Assembly: GCA_020635675.1 (NCBI GenBank)
Contig: JACJZJ010000007.1
Coordinates: 1-25,858 of the forward strand
DNA length: 25,858 bases
From: Flavobacteriales bacterium
GTDB taxonomy: Bacteria; Bacteroidota; Bacteroidia; Flavobacteriales_F; PHOS-HE28
Direction: 5' to 3'
Positions 23,082 to 25,858 of this stretch are shown here, piece by piece. The position numbers were made by a program, and so were the translations under genes. The first letter of the stretch is position 1, and each line of letters begins with the position of its first letter. The notes beneath the pieces were generated by a model. It saw only the letters and a program-made list of their open reading frames with translations, was not told the origin of the DNA and did no database searches.

Positions 23082-24515
23082 TCAACGCATCTCCAACTCC
23101 ACCTGCTCCGTCTTCTCCGCGGGTGCGGTGATCAATTCCCGGTCCGGCCCCTGGCCGTAGAGTTCCGGCATGAAGTAGCGGCCCTGCTGCCCTTCGCGCT
23201 TGGGCACGTCCACCGCCCGCTTTTCCGGATACTGCCGCAGGTAAGCGTCGTTGCGCTGGGCCTGCACGGTCCAGGAAGCACGGCCGCCGGGCGTGCCTCC
23301 GGCGATGACGAAGCGATCGACCTGCAGCTCCTCCTTGATGTACAGCGGCATCCAGCCACCGATCGGGGTCAGCTGGTAGCTGGGGTCGGTATTGATGGCC
23401 GCGTAGTAATCGGGCATTTGCACCTCGGCCTCGCCGTCAGCATTGAAGGTGACGTTGCCGCGGTACACGTTCAGCACCTCATTGCTCTCCAGGCTGAAGT
23501 GCCTCAGGAAGCGCTGGGCCGGGTCCAGCGGATGATCGATGATGAAGGACTTGACACCGGTGGCGCCGAGATCACCATTGGCGAGCACACCATACGCGCC
23601 GGCGACACCGCCCAGGTAGCGGTCCTCACCCACCACGCCCCAGTACCCCTTGCCGGCCACACCGATCCCGTTGCCCAGGGGCGCGATGGCGTCGTAGTTC
23701 TCGCCGTACACCGCATTGCCGGAGCTATAGTTCGTCTGGCCCACCGTCCCGTTGAAGCCGATCCCCAGGACACCGTGCCCGCCGTTGGTGCGCAGGTTGC
23801 TGCCGTACACGGCGCTCTGCGCCGTCGCGGTCGCGCTTACCTGTCCGCTCACGCCCCAGGACGCACCGGTGCTGTTGCCGACCACCGCGGAGGCCTGGGT
23901 GGACGTGCTGTTCGTACCGGCCTGGATGGTGCTGAAGGTGTTGGCGGGGTCCTGGCTGTTGGCCACGATGGCCACCCCGGTGCTGTTGTGCGTGGTCCGC
24001 AAGGCGATGCCGTTCGGCGTGGCGGTGCCGAGGTCCACCTCTCCGGCATCCACCTGGATGCTGCGGCCCTGCCCCGGGCCGCCCTGGTCGTAGGCCTGGT
24101 CCAGCGTGTTGCCCCCGCCGGTGGTGCCGCCCGCATACAACGCGTACGGCACGCTCAGCAGCTGCATGCTGCCCAGATCGACGTAGGAACTGCCACCGGT
24201 GGCGTCGAGTTCGGAGCGCAGGAAGTAGGGCCCTGATCCCCAGTTGATGGCCGGGAAGCTGCCGCTGAGCACGGTGCCCTGCCCGATCGGCAGCGTGACC
24301 AGTCCGAGCGCGTTCGTCGTCGTGCCGTGCGTCTCCTGGTACACCACCGGACCGAGGGCGCTGCCCTGCTGGATGGTCATCCGGAAGGACACGGACTGTC
24401 CCGCGATGGGCGTACCACCGGCATCGCGCACGACACTCTGATAATTGAAGGCCTGGGGCGATTGGGCGACGAGCAGTCCGGGTAGCAGCAGCAGGAGGAG
24501 CAGGAGTTTTTTCAT
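23082..24515 (-). CDS. secreted fibre-like repeat protein of Bacteroidota type
   Basis: This 477-aa protein has a signal peptide MKKLLLLLLLLPGLLVAQ and then the common Bacteroidota opening SPQAFNYQSVVRDAGGTPI (about residues 19-125: SFRMTIQQGS, GLVTLPIGQG, LLSVPYALYA). Residues about 130-320 are a low-complexity Gly/Ser/Thr/Asn region with NSTGVAI, GNSTGASWGVSG, GNGIGVAGKG and YWGVVGEDR motifs, as in fibre or collagen-like stalks. Residues about 325-440 form a conserved C-terminal domain (KSFIIDHPLDPAQRFLRH, VYRGNVTFNADGEAEVQMPDYY, LTPIGGWMPLYI, FVIAGGTPGG) found in many secreted and phage-fibre-like proteins. No T9SS tail is present, so release or surface attachment would use another route. 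It is a single gene with TAACTTCC upstream. Confidence 0.88.
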   Translation of the reverse strand: MKKLLLLLLLLPGLLVAQSPQAFNYQSVVRDAGGTPIAGQSVSFRMTIQQGSALGPVVYQETHGTTTNALGLVTLPIGQGTVLSGSFPAINWGSGPYFLRSELDATGGSSYVDLGSMQLLSVPYALYAGGTTGGGNTLDQAYDQGGPGQGRSIQVDAGEVDLGTATPNGIALRTTHNSTGVAIVANSQDPANTFSTIQAGTNSTSTQASAVVGNSTGASWGVSGQVSATATAQSAVYGSNLRTNGGHGVLGIGFNGTVGQTNYSSGNAVYGENYDAIAPLGNGIGVAGKGYWGVVGEDRYLGGVAGAYGVLANGDLGATGVKSFIIDHPLDPAQRFLRHFSLESNEVLNVYRGNVTFNADGEAEVQMPDYYAAINTDPSYQLTPIGGWMPLYIKEELQVDRFVIAGGTPGGRASWTVQAQRNDAYLRQYPEKRAVDVPKREGQQGRYFMPELYGQGPDRELITAPAEKTEQVELEMR

Positions 24516-24564
24516 GGGGAATTGTTCAGCGGTCCGTGTGGACGCATGGCCCGGGAGACGTTCC

Positions 24565-24572
24565 GGAAGTTA
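24565..24572 (-). promoter_or_regulatory. candidate -7 promoter element (TAACTTCC)
   Basis: On the minus strand TAACTTCC is identical to the octamer before the 7833 gene. It lies 49 nt before the ATG at 24515, a longer leader than for the other genes. Confidence 0.35.
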
Positions 24573-24725
24573 TGGCACGGCGCGTTGCTGGAAGGGGGTG
24601 GCGGGGGATCCTCCTGAAGCTCCGTTCTGAAACCACCCCGGCCCCTCCGTGTGCACCCGGGCGGCGTATTCCGCCATCAGGAGGAGAGCTGTTCCCGGTG
24701 TATCGCACCATCTCCAACCATCACG

Positions 24726-24760
24726 GTCATCGCGCGGGTCGCCGGGCTTTGGCCGGCGAC
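24726..24760. repeat. diverged fragment of the palindromic repeat, copy 3
   Basis: GTCATCGCGCGGGTC at 24726 matches the start of copy 2 (one mismatch in 15). The following hairpin GTCGCCGG / CCGGCGAC (24738-24745 and 24753-24760) is the equivalent of GTCGCTGG / CCAGCG in copy 2, with a paired T-A to C-G change. The rest of the element is missing. Confidence 0.65.
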
Positions 24761-24761
24761 C

Positions 24762-24769
24762 TAGCTTTG
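24762..24769 (+). promoter_or_regulatory. candidate -7 promoter element (TAGCTTTG)
   Basis: TAGCTTTG is a perfect match to the Bacteroidota -7 consensus TAnnTTTG. It lies 24 nt before the ATG at 24794 and 63 nt before an alternative ATG at 24833, and starts 2 nt after the truncated palindromic repeat. Confidence 0.5.
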
Positions 24770-24793
24770 GGAATACCCACCTCCCATCCACCC

Positions 24794-25351
24794 ATGGAAC
24801 TGCCGACCGCTCCGCACCACCTTCCAGGAAGAATGCACGCCCAGCAGCATGCGTCCATTTTGGCTTTTGCCTTCCTGGCCTGCACCGCGTGTCGTGCACC
24901 TGCAGGACCGGCGCAAGATGGTACCGCCCAGGCCGGCATCAGCGACTCCACCAAGGTGGCGGAGGAGGAGGTGAAGGCCATGGTCGACAGCTTCCTGGTG
25001 GCTATCGGCAACTACGACCTGGAGACCGTCAGGCCCCTGTTCGCACCCCATGCCAATATCGGCGGCGTCTGGCTGAAGGAGGGCGTGTGGCGGACCACGA
25101 CCTACACGTTCGCGCAGTTCGACTCCCTGGTCACGTCGCGACCGGACCCCACCGGGTACCAGGAGCCGGTCTCCCACTACACCGTGCATGTGGAGCCCGG
25201 CGGGCTTGCCTTCGTGCGGGCGGACGCCGCCTTGATCAAGGAAGGCAGGGCCCGTTCGCACAACATCGACTATTTCACACTGATCAAGGAGGAGGGTGCC
25301 TGGCGGATCCTGAGCGCATCCTACGTGGCCACCCCGATCGAAGGGGAGTGA
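24794..25351 (+). CDS. NTF2-fold (SnoaL / DUF4440-like) lipoprotein
   Basis: This is a 185-aa protein. The ATG at 24794 is chosen because its promoter spacing and ccacccATGg context match other genes here; an ATG at 24833 would give a 172-aa product with a shorter n-region. Both starts keep the hydrophobic SILAFAFLACTAC segment, whose cysteines suggest a lipoprotein, though the lipobox is not canonical. The mature part (from about EEEVKAMVDSFLVAIGNYD) is an NTF2-like domain: a first helix, LETVRPLFAPHANIGG, TYTFAQFDSLV, VSHYTVHVEPGGLAFVRADAAL, then the closing strands HNIDYFTLIKEEGAWRILSASY. Such domains bind small molecules or act as enzymes, and no catalytic residue can be assigned here. 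It is probably envelope-anchored and is a second NTF2-fold lipoprotein beside the one at 652-1224. Confidence 0.85.
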   Translation: MELPTAPHHLPGRMHAQQHASILAFAFLACTACRAPAGPAQDGTAQAGISDSTKVAEEEVKAMVDSFLVAIGNYDLETVRPLFAPHANIGGVWLKEGVWRTTTYTFAQFDSLVTSRPDPTGYQEPVSHYTVHVEPGGLAFVRADAALIKEGRARSHNIDYFTLIKEEGAWRILSASYVATPIEGE

Positions 25352-25402
25352 GCGTGGCTGTGCTCCGGGCCGCCGGTCAGTGCGCGATGCAGTGGCGTGC
25401 TC

Positions 25403-25441
25403 CTGACGGCTTGGCCCTATCCGGTCGATGACGGATCGGGT
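25403..25441. repeat. internally deleted remnant of the palindromic repeat, copy 4
   Basis: GACGGCTTGG followed by a diverged CC-ATCCGG and then CGATGACGGATCGGGTGG matches two separated parts of copy 1 and its right flank (22767-22785 and 22818-22834), with the sequence between them lost. Confidence 0.5.
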
Positions 25442-25660
25442 GGATCCCCTTCACACTTCCTTCAACGATCCCACTAAGTGGTTCGTGGTGTGCGACTTTC
25501 CACTGGATACCTCAGGGCCTCGAGGCGGAGACCCTGTGGGGAGATCATCGGGCCTTACACCACTAGATCGATATTGGGTGCCACCTGCCCGTACTGCACG
25601 GCGCATCCGCCCCAGGTCCTTGAAGTGGCGCCTGTCTTGGAGTCAGTGACCCTCCCAGGA

Positions 25661-25676
25661 GCCGGGGCGACCCGGC
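25661..25676. other. perfect GNRA-type hairpin
   Basis: GCCGGG (25661-25666) and CCCGGC (25671-25676) close a GCGA tetraloop. It is adjacent to a second hairpin at 25678-25696. There is no T tract, so it is not an obvious terminator; it may be part of a structured leader or RNA. Confidence 0.35.
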
Positions 25677-25806
25677 ACCGGTATGCAAACCATGCCGTAT
25701 GGACCGGTTCGACCGTTGGTCGGAGGTCCGGGCCGAAAAACTCATGGTTTCCAGGTATTGGTGTGGGTGGTCCGCCGCGCCTTACTTCGCACCAGATCCC
25801 CACCCC

Positions 25807-25858
25807 ATGCAGCGCCTCCACCCCATCCTGTTCGCGATCCTGAACCTTCCAGCGCCGT
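25807..25858 (+). CDS. probable start of an exported protein, cut by the window end
   Basis: Only 17 codons are visible, reading MQRLHPILFAILNLPAP. That is a short basic start followed by a hydrophobic stretch, as in a signal peptide. The start context (ccccaccccATG) matches other starts here, and TTACTTCG, similar to the upstream octamers, lies 17 nt before it. Product unknown. Confidence 0.45.
   Translation, partial: MQRLHPILFAILNLPAP

Larger units (their letters stand above)
25352..25806. other. 455-bp intergenic region with repeat remnant and several hairpins
   Basis: A remnant of the palindromic repeat lies at 25403-25441. Further on are CCACTAAGTGG near 25472, the perfect hairpin GCCGGG-GCGA-CCCGGC (25661-25676, a GNRA-type loop) and CGGTATG / CATGCCG (25678-25696, one G-T pair). 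Open frames on both strands lack signal peptides and family motifs, so I call no gene. A structured RNA or leader is possible but does not match a class I know. Confidence 0.4.

Overview
The window looks like a piece of chromosome from a GC-rich member of the Bacteroidota, most likely a Flavobacteriales-type lineage. The evidence is: three secreted proteins with type A C-terminal sorting domains of the type IX secretion system (T9SS); a delta-60 (DUF5122) repeat protein; an exosortase paired with a VIT/von Willebrand A protein, as in the XrtN systems of Bacteroidota; almost no Shine-Dalgarno sequences; and recurring TAnCTT(C/T)-type elements about 20-27 nt before many start codons, resembling the Bacteroidota TAnnTTTG -7 promoter motif. 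Almost every product is exported or membrane-bound. I see no tRNA, rRNA, CRISPR array, transposase or phage gene.

Layout. Positions 1-8579 (plus strand) hold a small exported protein, a SnoaL-like lipoprotein, a 986-aa delta-60 repeat T9SS protein, a 942-aa cysteine-rich T9SS protein (Calx-beta, GCC2/GCC3 repeats, calcium-binding repeats) and a 248-aa T9SS protein. Clear hairpin terminators follow three of these.

Positions 8628-13195 (minus strand) hold a three-gene operon, module A: an exported 273-aa protein of unknown family, a five-TM protein with a CHASE2-like extracytoplasmic domain, and an exported caspase-family (C14) protease. Positions 13626-16908 (minus strand) hold the overlapping exosortase and VIT/vWA substrate pair. 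Positions 17252-20260 (plus strand) hold an OmpA-domain outer-membrane protein followed 3 nt later by a second exported caspase-family protease. Positions 20270-22557 (minus strand, converging on that caspase) hold a second CHASE2-like membrane protein and a second member of the 273-aa family. These last four genes form module B, a diverged and rearranged paralogue of module A plus an OmpA protein.

Positions 22558-23081 carry two large nested palindromic repeats. Diverged fragments of the same family lie near 24726 and 25403. Positions 23082-24515 (minus strand) encode a fibre-like secreted protein and 24794-25351 (plus strand) an NTF2-fold lipoprotein. A gene probably starts at 25807 and runs off the window.

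The most interesting content is the duplicated module of exported WYG-motif protein, CHASE2-like membrane sensor and exported caspase. All its recognisable domains lie outside the cytoplasm, and neither sensor has a kinase, cyclase or other cytoplasmic output domain. It may be an envelope-located sensing and proteolysis system. That function is inference; the duplication, gene order and active-site residues can be read directly from the sequence.
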